From Nocardiopsis ganjiahuensis DSM 45031 (GTDB taxonomy: Bacteria > Actinomycetota > Actinomycetes > Streptosporangiales > Streptosporangiaceae), in NCBI RefSeq assembly GCF_000341085.1, contig NZ_ANBA01000030.1, positions 59,266-123,265 of the forward strand: a DNA stretch of 64,000 nucleotides, read 5' to 3'. A program made the position numbers and the translations under genes. This document shows positions 50,043 to 57,375 of the stretch, one piece after another. The notes below the pieces were generated by a model, which made no database searches, was not told the DNA's origin, and worked only from the letters and a program-made list of their open reading frames with translations. The stretch's first letter is position 1. Every line of letters begins with the position of its first letter.

Positions 50043-50624
50043 ATGGACCAGTCGACTCTGACCGGGCGCCTGCTGGTGGCCGCCCCCCTTCTCCAGGAGG
50101 ACTCCTTCCGCCGTTCGGTGGTGTTCGTCGTGGACGACGCCGACGACGGCACCCTCGGAGTGATCCTCAACCGTCCGCTCGAGCTGCCGGTGGACGAGGT
50201 GGTGACCGACTGGGGCGCCTACGCGAGCGCCCCCGCGGTGATGTTCTCGGGCGGGCCGGTCGGCACCGACTCCGGGATCGCCCTCGGGGCCGCGCCTCCG
50301 GACGAGGCGCCACCCGGCTGGGCCCCGCTCGAGGGGGGTGTTCCGGGGCCGGAGCTGTCCGGTGTCGGGATGGTGGACCTGGACGCTCCCACGGAGGTCC
50401 TGGGCGCCTCCCTGAGCGCCCTGCGCGTGTTCGCGGGGTACGCCGGGTGGAGCGCGGGGCAGCTGACGGGGGAGATCGAGGACGGCGCCTGGTACGTGGT
50501 CGACGCCCTCGCCGACGACCTCTTCGGAGGCGCTCCCGAATCCCTCTGGTCCCGGGTGCTGCGCCGTCAGGGGGGTGAGATGGCCCTGCTGTCGACCTAT
50601 CCTGACGATCCCAGCATGAACTGA
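50043..50624 (+). CDS. yqgE: YqgE/AlgH family protein (DUF179)
   Basis: 193 residues. Typical opening LTGRLLVAAPLLQEDSFRRSVVFVVDD and core GTLGVILNRPLELPV, GGPVGTDSGIAL and VFAGYAGWSAGQL. The family is widespread, folds as an alpha-beta sandwich and has no settled function. ATG start with GGTAAAGGTGG upstream. It sits between malic enzyme and the DUF3039 gene. Confidence 0.92.
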   Translation: MDQSTLTGRLLVAAPLLQEDSFRRSVVFVVDDADDGTLGVILNRPLELPVDEVVTDWGAYASAPAVMFSGGPVGTDSGIALGAAPPDEAPPGWAPLEGGVPGPELSGVGMVDLDAPTEVLGASLSALRVFAGYAGWSAGQLTGEIEDGAWYVVDALADDLFGGAPESLWSRVLRRQGGEMALLSTYPDDPSMN

Positions 50625-50716
50625 CCCCCAGACGTGAACTGGGCGGTACCGCACCCGGTGGGGCGGGCCGCGACACCCTATACCGTGGTACACGGACGTT
50701 GAAAGGTGTGAGGACG

Positions 50717-50959
50717 ATGTCGATGGATGTCCTGAACAAGGTTCTTCCGGACAGCGAGACCAGGCCGGACATCTCGCACGACGACGGTGACCGCGAGCGG
50801 TTCGCCCACTACGTGCAGAAGGACAAGATCACCCAGAGCGCGGTGACCGGCGACCCGGTGATCGCGCTGTGCGGCAAGGTCTGGGTGCCCAACCGCGACC
50901 CGAAGAAGTTCCCCGTGTGCCCGGACTGCAAGAGGGCGTACGAGGAGATGATGAAGTAG
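50717..50959 (+). CDS. DUF3039 family protein
   Basis: 80 residues. Conserved ALCGKVWVPNRDPKKFPVCPDC with Cys residues in CG...CPDC, a possible zinc site, and a C-terminal YEEMMK. The ATG at 50717 is chosen; GTG at 50708 is in frame. The family is confined to actinobacteria, and I recall it near the same helicase gene in other genomes. Function unknown. Confidence 0.85.
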   Translation: MSMDVLNKVLPDSETRPDISHDDGDRERFAHYVQKDKITQSAVTGDPVIALCGKVWVPNRDPKKFPVCPDCKRAYEEMMK

Positions 50960-50981
50960 GCGACCCCCCGGTCGTGCGCGA

Positions 50982-51020
50982 AAGGCCTTGACCCACCCCT
51001 TCCGGGTGAGCCGAGGCCTT
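50982..51020 (+). terminator. Terminator after the DUF3039 gene
   Basis: AAGGCCT (50982-50988) pairs with AGGCCTT (51014-51020), with inner ACCC/GGGT pairs, 23 bases after the stop. Confidence 0.55.
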
Positions 51021-51067
51021 CGTCGTGTCCCGGGCCGGGCCGCCGGTGCGCTCCCGCTCCGGCCGCG

Positions 51068-51366
51068 ACGGACTTTCGGGACCACGAACTCGTGCTCTCC
51101 GTCGCGCGTACGCTGGCGTCCCACGGTGGGGCGGTTATCGTGGTCCTGCACGATTTGGGGCTTGCGGCCGCGTACGCCCATCGTGTGGCGGTACTCTCCG
51201 GAGGGCAGGTCGCCGCGCAGGGAACCCCCGCAGACGTGTTCAGCTCGTCGCTCCTCAGCGCTGTGTACCAACACGAGGTCGAAGTTCTGCCGCATCCGTG
51301 TACGGGGGCCCGCTCGTCATCCCCCTCCGGTCACCCGGGTGCACACGAAAGCGTCCACAGGAGTAG
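51068..51366 (+). pseudogene. Decayed heme/iron ABC transporter ATP-binding protein (C-terminal remnant)
   Basis: The frame from about 51068 encodes TDFRDHELVLSVARTLASH, then VVLHDLGLAAAYAHRVAVLS and GGQVAAQGTPADVF, the part of HmuV/FecE-type ATPases just after the Walker B/D-loop, including the H-loop His. Walker A, signature and Walker B are absent. After HPCTG the frame breaks: one G missing from the G-run at 51304-51308 shifts the expected end (GPLVIPLRSPGC) to another frame, which closes with TAG at 51364-51366. N-terminal deletion plus frameshift mark a relic. The sortase gene starts 10 bases later. Confidence 0.8.
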
Positions 51367-51375
51367 GTCGTATTG

Positions 51376-52158
51376 GTGTCCACAACTGAACGGCAGTTCC
51401 ACGATGAGTCCCACCCCTCGGACGAGGAGCGGGAGCGGCCCTCACGGGGCCGAAGGCGGCGTGCCCGCAAACCCAGGGCCACCCCGGGCGACGTCGTCCG
51501 CGGGTTCGTCCGGTTCTTCGGCGAGATCCTGCTGACCGCGGGTCTGCTGATGCTCTTCTACGCCGCCTACGAGGTGTACGGCTCCCAGTGGGAGACCGAC
51601 CGGGAGCAGCAGGGCCTGGCCGACGGCCTGGACGAGGCATGGGCCGCCGTCGACGAACGGGGCCCGGACTCCGAACCCCTTCCGGGCAGCGCCGACAGCC
51701 GCCTGTACATCCCGGACCTCGACCTGGACTGGGTGGTGGTCAACGGCACCACGCCGGAGGACATCCAGTACAGCCCCGGCCGCTACACCCAGTACGACAG
51801 CGCCCCCGGTGAACTGGGCAACTACGGGATCGCGGCGCATCGCACCCCCGGCCTCTTCTGGGACCTGGACCTGCTCGACGAGGGCGACGTCATGGTGCTG
51901 GAGGACGGCGAGAACTTCTACACCTACGAGGTCTTCCGCGAGGAGACAGTCCTGCCCGAGGACTTCTGGGTGGTCTCCCCCGACCCCTTCGAGGAGGCCT
52001 CGGAGGAGGAGCCCGGACGGGCCCTGATCACCCTCACCACGTGTGCCCCCAAGCTCAACAACACGCACCGGCTCATCGTGTGGGCGGAACTGACCGAGAC
52101 CACACCCAAGTCCGAGGGCATGCCCGACAGCATCGCCCACATGGCACCGGACGCCTAG
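51376..52158 (+). CDS. srtE: Class E sortase
   Basis: Membrane transpeptidase that anchors LAxTG-type proteins to the wall. 260 residues from the GTG at 51376; TTG at 51373 is better spaced to AGGAG and possible. A basic cytoplasmic N-terminus (RGRRRRARKPR) is followed by a membrane helix (about residues 48-66) and the sortase barrel with the catalytic His in GIAAHRTPG, Cys in TLTTCAP and a C-terminal HRLIVWAEL where Arg is expected. Class E enzymes handle major surface proteins in high-GC actinomycetes. No sorting-signal substrate was seen in the window. Confidence 0.93.
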   Translation: MSTTERQFHDESHPSDEERERPSRGRRRRARKPRATPGDVVRGFVRFFGEILLTAGLLMLFYAAYEVYGSQWETDREQQGLADGLDEAWAAVDERGPDSEPLPGSADSRLYIPDLDLDWVVVNGTTPEDIQYSPGRYTQYDSAPGELGNYGIAAHRTPGLFWDLDLLDEGDVMVLEDGENFYTYEVFREETVLPEDFWVVSPDPFEEASEEEPGRALITLTTCAPKLNNTHRLIVWAELTETTPKSEGMPDSIAHMAPDA

Positions 52159-52174
52159 GAGAGGGGACGCACGA

Positions 52175-52456
52175 ATGTACGGTCTGATCTGGCGCATCCT
52201 GCCCGGTCCCTGGGCCTCCAAGTTCATCATGGCGGTGGGCCTGCTGGCCGGCGGTGCCGCACTGCTGTGGTTCTTCGCCTTCCCGGCGCTCTCCCCGCAC
52301 ATGCCGTTCAACGACGGTGCGGTGGACACGACGGGTATCGGTACCGAGGGGCCCGAGGGGGAGGCCGACCCCGATGCCGGTGGGGTCGAGGCGGTCCCCG
52401 AGGACGGAGAGGGTGCCGGGGTGGAAGCGGTACCTGAGGAAAGCGACGGAGCCTAG
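52175..52456 (+). CDS. Small membrane protein next to sortase
   Basis: 93 residues: a short basic start (MYGLIWRILPGPWASK), one membrane helix (about residues 18-40), the extracellular motif FPALSPHMPFND, then a 45-residue acidic Gly/Glu/Pro tail. Small proteins with the same YGxIWRxLPG start and PFND motif accompany class E sortase genes in other actinomycetes (from memory), which suggests a sortase partner. ATG start 16 bases after srtE, with GAGAGG upstream. Confidence 0.8.
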   Translation: MYGLIWRILPGPWASKFIMAVGLLAGGAALLWFFAFPALSPHMPFNDGAVDTTGIGTEGPEGEADPDAGGVEAVPEDGEGAGVEAVPEESDGA

Positions 52457-52495
52457 GGAACCTCGGGGAAAGACGTTTTCGAGACGGTTTTCGAG

Positions 52496-52540
52496 CGACG
52501 ACGCGGCGCGGTGCGGTGAGCACCGTGCCGCGCCGTCGTG
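52496..52540 (+). terminator. Hairpin after the sortase unit
   Basis: GCGCGGTGCGGT and ACCGTGCCGCGC pair with two G-U pairs, extended by outer ACGACG/CGTCGT. Directly before it TTTTCGAG occurs twice (52476-52493). Confidence 0.5.
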
Positions 52541-52635
52541 CGGCGGCGCTTGAGGCGGCGCGCGGGTGGGCCGTTGTGCGCGGCACCACTGCCGGGGCTC
52601 CCGGTTCGGTCCCCGGCGGCCGCTAACCTCAAGCA

Positions 52636-52662
52636 GTGAGCAACGGGGGACGGAACGAATGA
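52636..52662 (+). CDS. Possible leaderless mini-ORF overlapping the helicase start
   Basis: TAACCT (52624-52629) ends 6 bases before GTG at 52636, the pattern seen before the leaderless genes of this window. From that GTG an 8-codon ORF (MSNGGRNE) ends at TGA 52660-52662, overlapping the helicase ATG as ATGA. A GGGGGA Shine-Dalgarno for the helicase lies inside it. Not proven to be translated. Confidence 0.35.
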   Translation: MSNGGRNE

Positions 52663-54386
52663 CGGTGACGCAGACCACACCCGAGGATCGCCTGAGCGGC
52701 CTTCGGGCCTGGCAGCGCGAGGCCTTCGAGGAGTACTTCCGCAGGCAGCCACGCGACTTCCTCGCGGTGGCCACGCCCGGCGCGGGCAAGACCACCTTCG
52801 CGCTCACCCTGGCGAGCGAGCTCCTCCAGCGGCACGCGGTGCGCGCCATCACCATCGTCTGCCCCACCGAGCACCTCAAGAAGCAGTGGGCCGAGGCGGC
52901 GGCCCGGTTCGGCATCGCCATCGACCCCGACTTCAAGAACGGGCAGGGCGCGCTCGGCCGCCAGTACGTCGGCGTGGCCGTCACCTACGCGCAGATCGCC
53001 GCGCACCCGATGCTGCACCGCAACCGCACCGAGGCGCGCAAGACCCTGGTCGTCTTCGACGAGGTCCACCACGCGGGCGACGCCCTGTCCTGGGGTGACG
53101 CGGTCCGGGAGGCCTTCGACCCGGCCACGCGCCGGCTGTCCCTGACCGGCACCCCGTTCCGCTCCGACATCAACCCCATCCCGTTCGTGGACTACGTGCA
53201 GGACCAGGCCGGGGTGCGCCGCTGCTCGTGGGACTACAGCTACGGGTACGCGCCCGCACTGGAGGACGGGGTGGTGCGCCCGGTCATCTTCATGGCCTAC
53301 TCCGGCGAGATGCGCTGGCGGACCCGGGCGGGCGACGAGCTCGCCGCCAGGCTCGGCGAACCCCTCACCCAGGACGCGCTGTCCCAGGCCTGGCGCGCCG
53401 CGCTGGACCCCAAGGGCGACTGGATCAAGAAGGTCCTGCACGCGGCCGACCGCCGTCTGACCGAGGTGCGCAAGACCCACCCGGACGCGGGCGGCCTGGT
53501 CATCGCCAGCGACCACGAGAACGCCCGGGCCTACTCGCGGATCCTGCGCCAGATCACCGGCAAGGGCGCCACCGTGGTGCTCTCCGACGACCCGACCGCC
53601 TCCAAGAAGATCACCCGGTTCGCCAACGGTGACGACCGCTGGATGGTCGCGGTCCGGATGGTCTCCGAGGGCGTGGACGTGCCCCGCCTGATGGTGGGCG
53701 TGTACGCGACCTCCACCAGTACGGCGCTGTTCTTCGCACAGGCCATCGGCCGTTTCGTGCGTGTGCGCCAGCGCGGTGAGGTGGCCTCGGTGTTCCTGCC
53801 GTCGGTGCCGACCCTGCTGGAGTACGCGGGGGAGATGGAGCGCGAGCGCGACCACGTCCTCGACAAGCAGCCCTCGGACGACGAGTACCCGGAGGAGGAC
53901 CTCCTCAAGGAGGCCAACAAGAAGAAGGACTCCCCCGACGCGGGGGAGGAGCTCCCCTTCGAGACCATGGAGTCCGCCGCGGAGTTCGACCGCGCGCTCT
54001 ACGACGGCCTCGAGTACGGCGGGGGCGGCGCGCCCGGTTCCAGTGAGGAGGAGGACTTCCTCGGCCTCCCCGGACTGCTCGACCCGGACCAGGTCTCCCA
54101 GCTGCTGCGCAAGCGCAAGGCCGACCTCCAGGCCAGCCGGCTCAAGGCCAAGGGCAGGGCCGAGCCGGAGGAGGAGGCAGGGCCCACCCACGAGGTCCTC
54201 GCCGAACTGCGCAAGGAGCTCAGCAACCTGGTCGGTGCCTGGCACCACCGCACGGGCAAACCGCACGGGGTGATCCACAACGAGCTGCGCCGCGCCTGCG
54301 GAGGGCCGCCGGTCGCGCAGGCCAGTCCACCGCAGATCCGGGAGCGCATCGCCAAACTCCGTGCCTGGGCCGTGGGTCAGAAGTAG
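52659..54386 (+). CDS. DEAD/DEAH-box (superfamily 2) helicase
   Basis: 575 residues. Motif I ATPGAGKTTFA, motif II DEVHH, motif III LTGTPF, then the second RecA domain with IASDHENARAY, VRMVSEGVDVPRLMVGV and motif VI QAIGRFVRVRQRG. The C-terminal 180 residues are charged, with acidic loops and a coiled region, and end in a small helical domain. ATG at 52659 overlaps the mini-ORF stop. The family is common in actinobacteria; the nucleic-acid substrate is unknown. Restriction or DNA-damage roles cannot be decided from sequence. Confidence 0.92.
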   Translation: MTVTQTTPEDRLSGLRAWQREAFEEYFRRQPRDFLAVATPGAGKTTFALTLASELLQRHAVRAITIVCPTEHLKKQWAEAAARFGIAIDPDFKNGQGALGRQYVGVAVTYAQIAAHPMLHRNRTEARKTLVVFDEVHHAGDALSWGDAVREAFDPATRRLSLTGTPFRSDINPIPFVDYVQDQAGVRRCSWDYSYGYAPALEDGVVRPVIFMAYSGEMRWRTRAGDELAARLGEPLTQDALSQAWRAALDPKGDWIKKVLHAADRRLTEVRKTHPDAGGLVIASDHENARAYSRILRQITGKGATVVLSDDPTASKKITRFANGDDRWMVAVRMVSEGVDVPRLMVGVYATSTSTALFFAQAIGRFVRVRQRGEVASVFLPSVPTLLEYAGEMERERDHVLDKQPSDDEYPEEDLLKEANKKKDSPDAGEELPFETMESAAEFDRALYDGLEYGGGGAPGSSEEEDFLGLPGLLDPDQVSQLLRKRKADLQASRLKAKGRAEPEEEAGPTHEVLAELRKELSNLVGAWHHRTGKPHGVIHNELRRACGGPPVAQASPPQIRERIAKLRAWAVGQK

Positions 54387-54445
54387 GGCGAAAGCAGTCA
54401 TCTTCCGGTCGAACAGGGCAAATACTTCGCAAGGCCACGCAAGGC

Positions 54446-54461
54446 TGCCCATCGTTGGGCA
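54446..54461. promoter_or_regulatory. Palindrome upstream of the M43 protease gene
   Basis: TGCCCATCGTTGGGCA has 6-bp arms around TCGT. It follows a direct repeat GCAAGGC (54429-54435 and 54439-54445) and lies just upstream of the presumed -10 TACAGT (54472-54477). It could be an operator or the helicase terminator. Confidence 0.35.
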
Positions 54462-54484
54462 ATCGTACAACTACAGTCCGTGAG

Positions 54485-55510
54485 GTGATTGGACGAAGCC
54501 CGCGCGGCGGCTCAGCCGCGACCTGGTCCGGCCTGGCCGTGTGCGCACTCGCACTGACCGGTCTGGTGGCGAACGCGCTGCCAGTTCCCACCGACCCCGG
54601 ACCCGTGCGGGCCGGGGCGGCGGCCGAGCCGGACCCGTACTGCTCACCGGGTTCCGACGCCGCGGACACCGCGGCCCGGGCGGCGCACACCCGGGTGGCC
54701 GACCCGGGCGCGGACGCCGCCGAGGGGGTGGAGGTCACCCCGGAGCAGGCGGCCGAGTACGAGGACCAGCTGCGCGAGGCGCTGGTCCCCCTGCGCGGCC
54801 ACGAACTCGCCCCGCCCTACACGGTTCCGGTGGTCGTCCACGTGATCTCCGCCGAGGACGGCCGCGGTGACGTGAGCGACCGGCGGATCCAGGAGCAGGT
54901 CGACGTCCTCGACCAGGCCTACCGGGGGGAATACGCACTCGGTTCCGAGGGCACGGACACAGGCTTCCGCTTCGAGCTGGCCGACGTCACCCGCAACGCC
55001 GACGACGCCTGGTTCCGCGACTTCAACCGGTACCGCGACACCATCCGGTCCCGCCTGCGCCAGGGCGGTCCCGAGACCCTGAACATCTACACCACCGAAC
55101 TCGAGTCCGGCCTGCTCGGCTACTCGACCTTCCCGCAGGACTACCCGGACAAGCCGTCCCAGGACGGGGTGGTGATCGCACACGACACCCTTCCGGGCGG
55201 TGAGCGGGACCGCTTCAACGAGGGCCACACCGGAACCCACGAGGTGGGCCACTGGCTGGGACTGTTCCACACGTTCCAGAACGGCTGCCGGAGCCCGGGC
55301 GACTACGTGGACGACACCCCGTACGAACGCGAGGCCGCCGCGGGCTGCCCGAAGGGCCGGGACAGCTGTCCGGACCTGCCGGGGGAGGACCCCGTCACCA
55401 ACTTCATGAACTACAGCGACGACGCCTGCATGACCCACTTCACCCAGGGCCAGACCCGTCGCATGATCGAGCACTGGGTCGCCTTCCGCGGCGGCGACGC
55501 CCGGGTCTGA
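54485..55510 (+). CDS. Secreted M43-type zinc metalloprotease
   Basis: 341 residues from the GTG at 54485, 7 bases after TACAGT, so probably leaderless. A signal peptide (hydrophobic core SGLAVCALALTGLVANAL) is followed by a propeptide-like segment. The metzincin zinc site is HEVGHWLGLFH (His252, Glu253, His256, His262), and a Met-turn follows in NFMNYSDDACMTHFTQGQ, as in M43 (pappalysin/cytophagalysin) proteases. Cys pairs around the active site probably form disulfides. Confidence 0.9.
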   Translation: MIGRSPRGGSAATWSGLAVCALALTGLVANALPVPTDPGPVRAGAAAEPDPYCSPGSDAADTAARAAHTRVADPGADAAEGVEVTPEQAAEYEDQLREALVPLRGHELAPPYTVPVVVHVISAEDGRGDVSDRRIQEQVDVLDQAYRGEYALGSEGTDTGFRFELADVTRNADDAWFRDFNRYRDTIRSRLRQGGPETLNIYTTELESGLLGYSTFPQDYPDKPSQDGVVIAHDTLPGGERDRFNEGHTGTHEVGHWLGLFHTFQNGCRSPGDYVDDTPYEREAAAGCPKGRDSCPDLPGEDPVTNFMNYSDDACMTHFTQGQTRRMIEHWVAFRGGDARV

Positions 55511-55526
55511 CCCGAGCCGGCAGGGA

Positions 55527-55556
55527 GCGGCGCCCTCAGGTCATCGGGGGCGCCGC
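55527..55556 (+). terminator. Hairpin after the M43 protease gene
   Basis: GCGGCGCCC (55527-55535) pairs exactly with 55548-55556 around a 12-base loop, 17 bases after the stop. Confidence 0.55.
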
Positions 55557-55616
55557 TCGCCGTCGGCGGCGGGCGCCGGGCGGGAAACGGGCGCCGTGCG
55601 CCGATAGGCTGGACAC

Positions 55617-56630
55617 ATGGCAGCGAACACCTATCTGACCGGGATCAAGCCCACCGGCGACTTCCACCTGGGCAACTACATCGGCGCGATCAAGCCCGCC
55701 CTGGCAGCGGCCGCGTCCGAGGCGTCCGAGACGTTCTACTTCATCGCGGACTACCACGCGCTCAACATCATCAAGGACGCGGACGAACTCCGCCAGAGCA
55801 TCCGGTCGGGCGCTGCCACCTGGCTGGCCTGCGGACTCGACCCCGAGCGCACGGTCATCTACCGCCAGTCCGGCATCCCCGAGACCTTCGAGCTCACCAC
55901 CATCCTGAGCACCCTCACCCCCAAGGGGCTCATGAACCGCGCACACGCCTACAAGGCCGCGCGCGACCGCAACAACGAGGCCGGGCTCACCGAGCTCGAC
56001 GCCGGCATCAACATGGGGCTGTACAACTACCCCATCCTGATGGCCGCGGACATCCTCGTCATGGAGGGCCAGCGCGTCCCCGTGGGGCGCGACCAGTCGC
56101 AGCACATCGAGTACACCGCCGACCTCGCCGGATACTTCAACCACCGGTACGGGGACAGCTACAGCTTCCCGATCCCCAAGGGCGTCATCGACGACAGCGA
56201 CGCGAGCATCCTGCCCGGGACCGACGGCCGCAAGATGAGCAAGTCCTACGACAACCACATCCCGCTCTTCCTGCCGGAGAAGAAGCTCCGCAAGGCCATC
56301 AACCGGATCCCCACGGACTCCACCCCGGTCGAGGACCCCAAGGACCCGGACAGCTCGATCCCGTTCCAGCTGCTCACGCACTTCGCCGACGCCGACAAGG
56401 TGGCCGACGTGCGCAAGCGCCTGGAGGCGGGCGGCATGGGCTGGGGCGACCTCAAGAAGGAGCTGTTCGAGGCGGTCAACGCCGAACTCGGCCCCAAGCG
56501 CGAGCGCTACGAGGAGCTCATGGCCTCCGAGACCGAGCTCGACGACATCCTCGCCTCCGGCCTCGAGCGCGCCCGCGCCCGGGCCCGCCGGGTGCTGGGC
56601 GACGTCCGCGCGGCCATCGGTATCGACTGA
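55617..56630 (+). CDS. trpS: Tryptophanyl-tRNA synthetase
   Basis: Class I synthetase, 337 residues. ATP site motifs: HLGN (in PTGDFHLGNYIG, the HIGH equivalent) and KMSKS. The sequence looks closer to TrpRS of gamma-proteobacteria (FYFIADYHAL, NRAHAYKAARDRN, LPGTDGRKMSKSYDN) than to the main Streptomyces enzyme as I remember it, so it may be an acquired or second TrpRS. TAGGCT (55605-55610) ends 6 bases before the ATG: leaderless mRNA likely. Confidence 0.95.
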   Translation: MAANTYLTGIKPTGDFHLGNYIGAIKPALAAAASEASETFYFIADYHALNIIKDADELRQSIRSGAATWLACGLDPERTVIYRQSGIPETFELTTILSTLTPKGLMNRAHAYKAARDRNNEAGLTELDAGINMGLYNYPILMAADILVMEGQRVPVGRDQSQHIEYTADLAGYFNHRYGDSYSFPIPKGVIDDSDASILPGTDGRKMSKSYDNHIPLFLPEKKLRKAINRIPTDSTPVEDPKDPDSSIPFQLLTHFADADKVADVRKRLEAGGMGWGDLKKELFEAVNAELGPKRERYEELMASETELDDILASGLERARARARRVLGDVRAAIGID

Positions 56631-56640
56631 CCGCACACAC

Positions 56641-56679
56641 GAAGGGGGCGGCGGTGACCAGGTCACCTCCGCCCCCTTC
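56641..56679. terminator. Bidirectional terminator between trpS and pncA
   Basis: An 18-bp stem with one mismatch (GAAGGGGGCGGCGGTGAC, 56641-56658, with 56662-56679), 3-base loop, between convergent genes. Confidence 0.75.
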
Positions 56680-56735
56680 GCCGTTGTGTCCGCAAGGGCG
56701 TCCGTCCGAGGGCTGCCCCGGGCGGCCGCTCGGGC

Positions 56736-57308
56736 TCAGCCGACCAGCGGCTCGCCCTCCAGGGCCACGCCCGCCCCGCGCAGCTGCTCCAGCGCCGAGT
56801 CCACCGTGGGCGCGGCCACTCCGGCGGTCAGTCCGAGCAGCACCCGGGTCCGGAACCCCTCGCTGCTGGCGTCCAACGCGGTCGCGCGCACGCAGTGGTC
56901 GGTGGCGATGCCCACCACGTCCACCTCGTCCACGCCCCGGTCCCGGAGCCACGCGGCCAGGGTCGTCCCGCCGTCCTCCGCGGTGCCCTCGAAACCGCTG
57001 TAGGCCGCCGTGTACTGGCCCTTGCTGAAGACCTCCTCGGCCACGGAGGGGTCGAAGTCGGCGTGGAACTCCGCGCCGGGCGTGCCCACCTCGCAGTGCC
57101 GGGGCCAGCTGTCCACGAAGTCGGGGTCCTCCGAGAAGTGGTCCCCGGGGTCGATGTGGTGGTCACGAGTGGCCACCACGTGGTCGTAACCGCCCGAGCG
57201 CGCGTGCCGGGTGACGGCGGCCGCAGTACGGGCCCCGCCGTTCACACCCAGGCTCCCGCCCTCGCAGAAGTCGTTCTGTACGTCCACCACGATGAGTGCC
57301 CTGGTCAT
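56736..57308 (-). CDS. pncA: Nicotinamidase
   Basis: Hydrolyses nicotinamide to nicotinate; the family also activates pyrazinamide. 190 residues from the ATG at 57308. Catalytic triad: Asp in VVDVQNDF, Lys in FSKGQYTAAYSGF, Cys in GIATDHCVRATA. Metal ligands are in RDHHIDPGDHF. It follows pncB by 67 bases on the same strand, so both NAD-salvage steps are likely co-transcribed. Confidence 0.95.
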   Translation of the reverse strand: MTRALIVVDVQNDFCEGGSLGVNGGARTAAAVTRHARSGGYDHVVATRDHHIDPGDHFSEDPDFVDSWPRHCEVGTPGAEFHADFDPSVAEEVFSKGQYTAAYSGFEGTAEDGGTTLAAWLRDRGVDEVDVVGIATDHCVRATALDASSEGFRTRVLLGLTAGVAAPTVDSALEQLRGAGVALEGEPLVG

Positions 57309-57375
57309 GTTCGGCACCTGCCTTCTTGTCGAGGATGCGGTCTTGTCATGGGAGGGCCGGCGGGGACGGCCGGGG

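Noticed and set aside
51092..51535. Intact 147-codon gene at the ABC relic
   Set aside because: Only its first 70 codons resemble an ABC ATPase; the rest is out of frame with the expected C-terminus and overlaps the sortase start.
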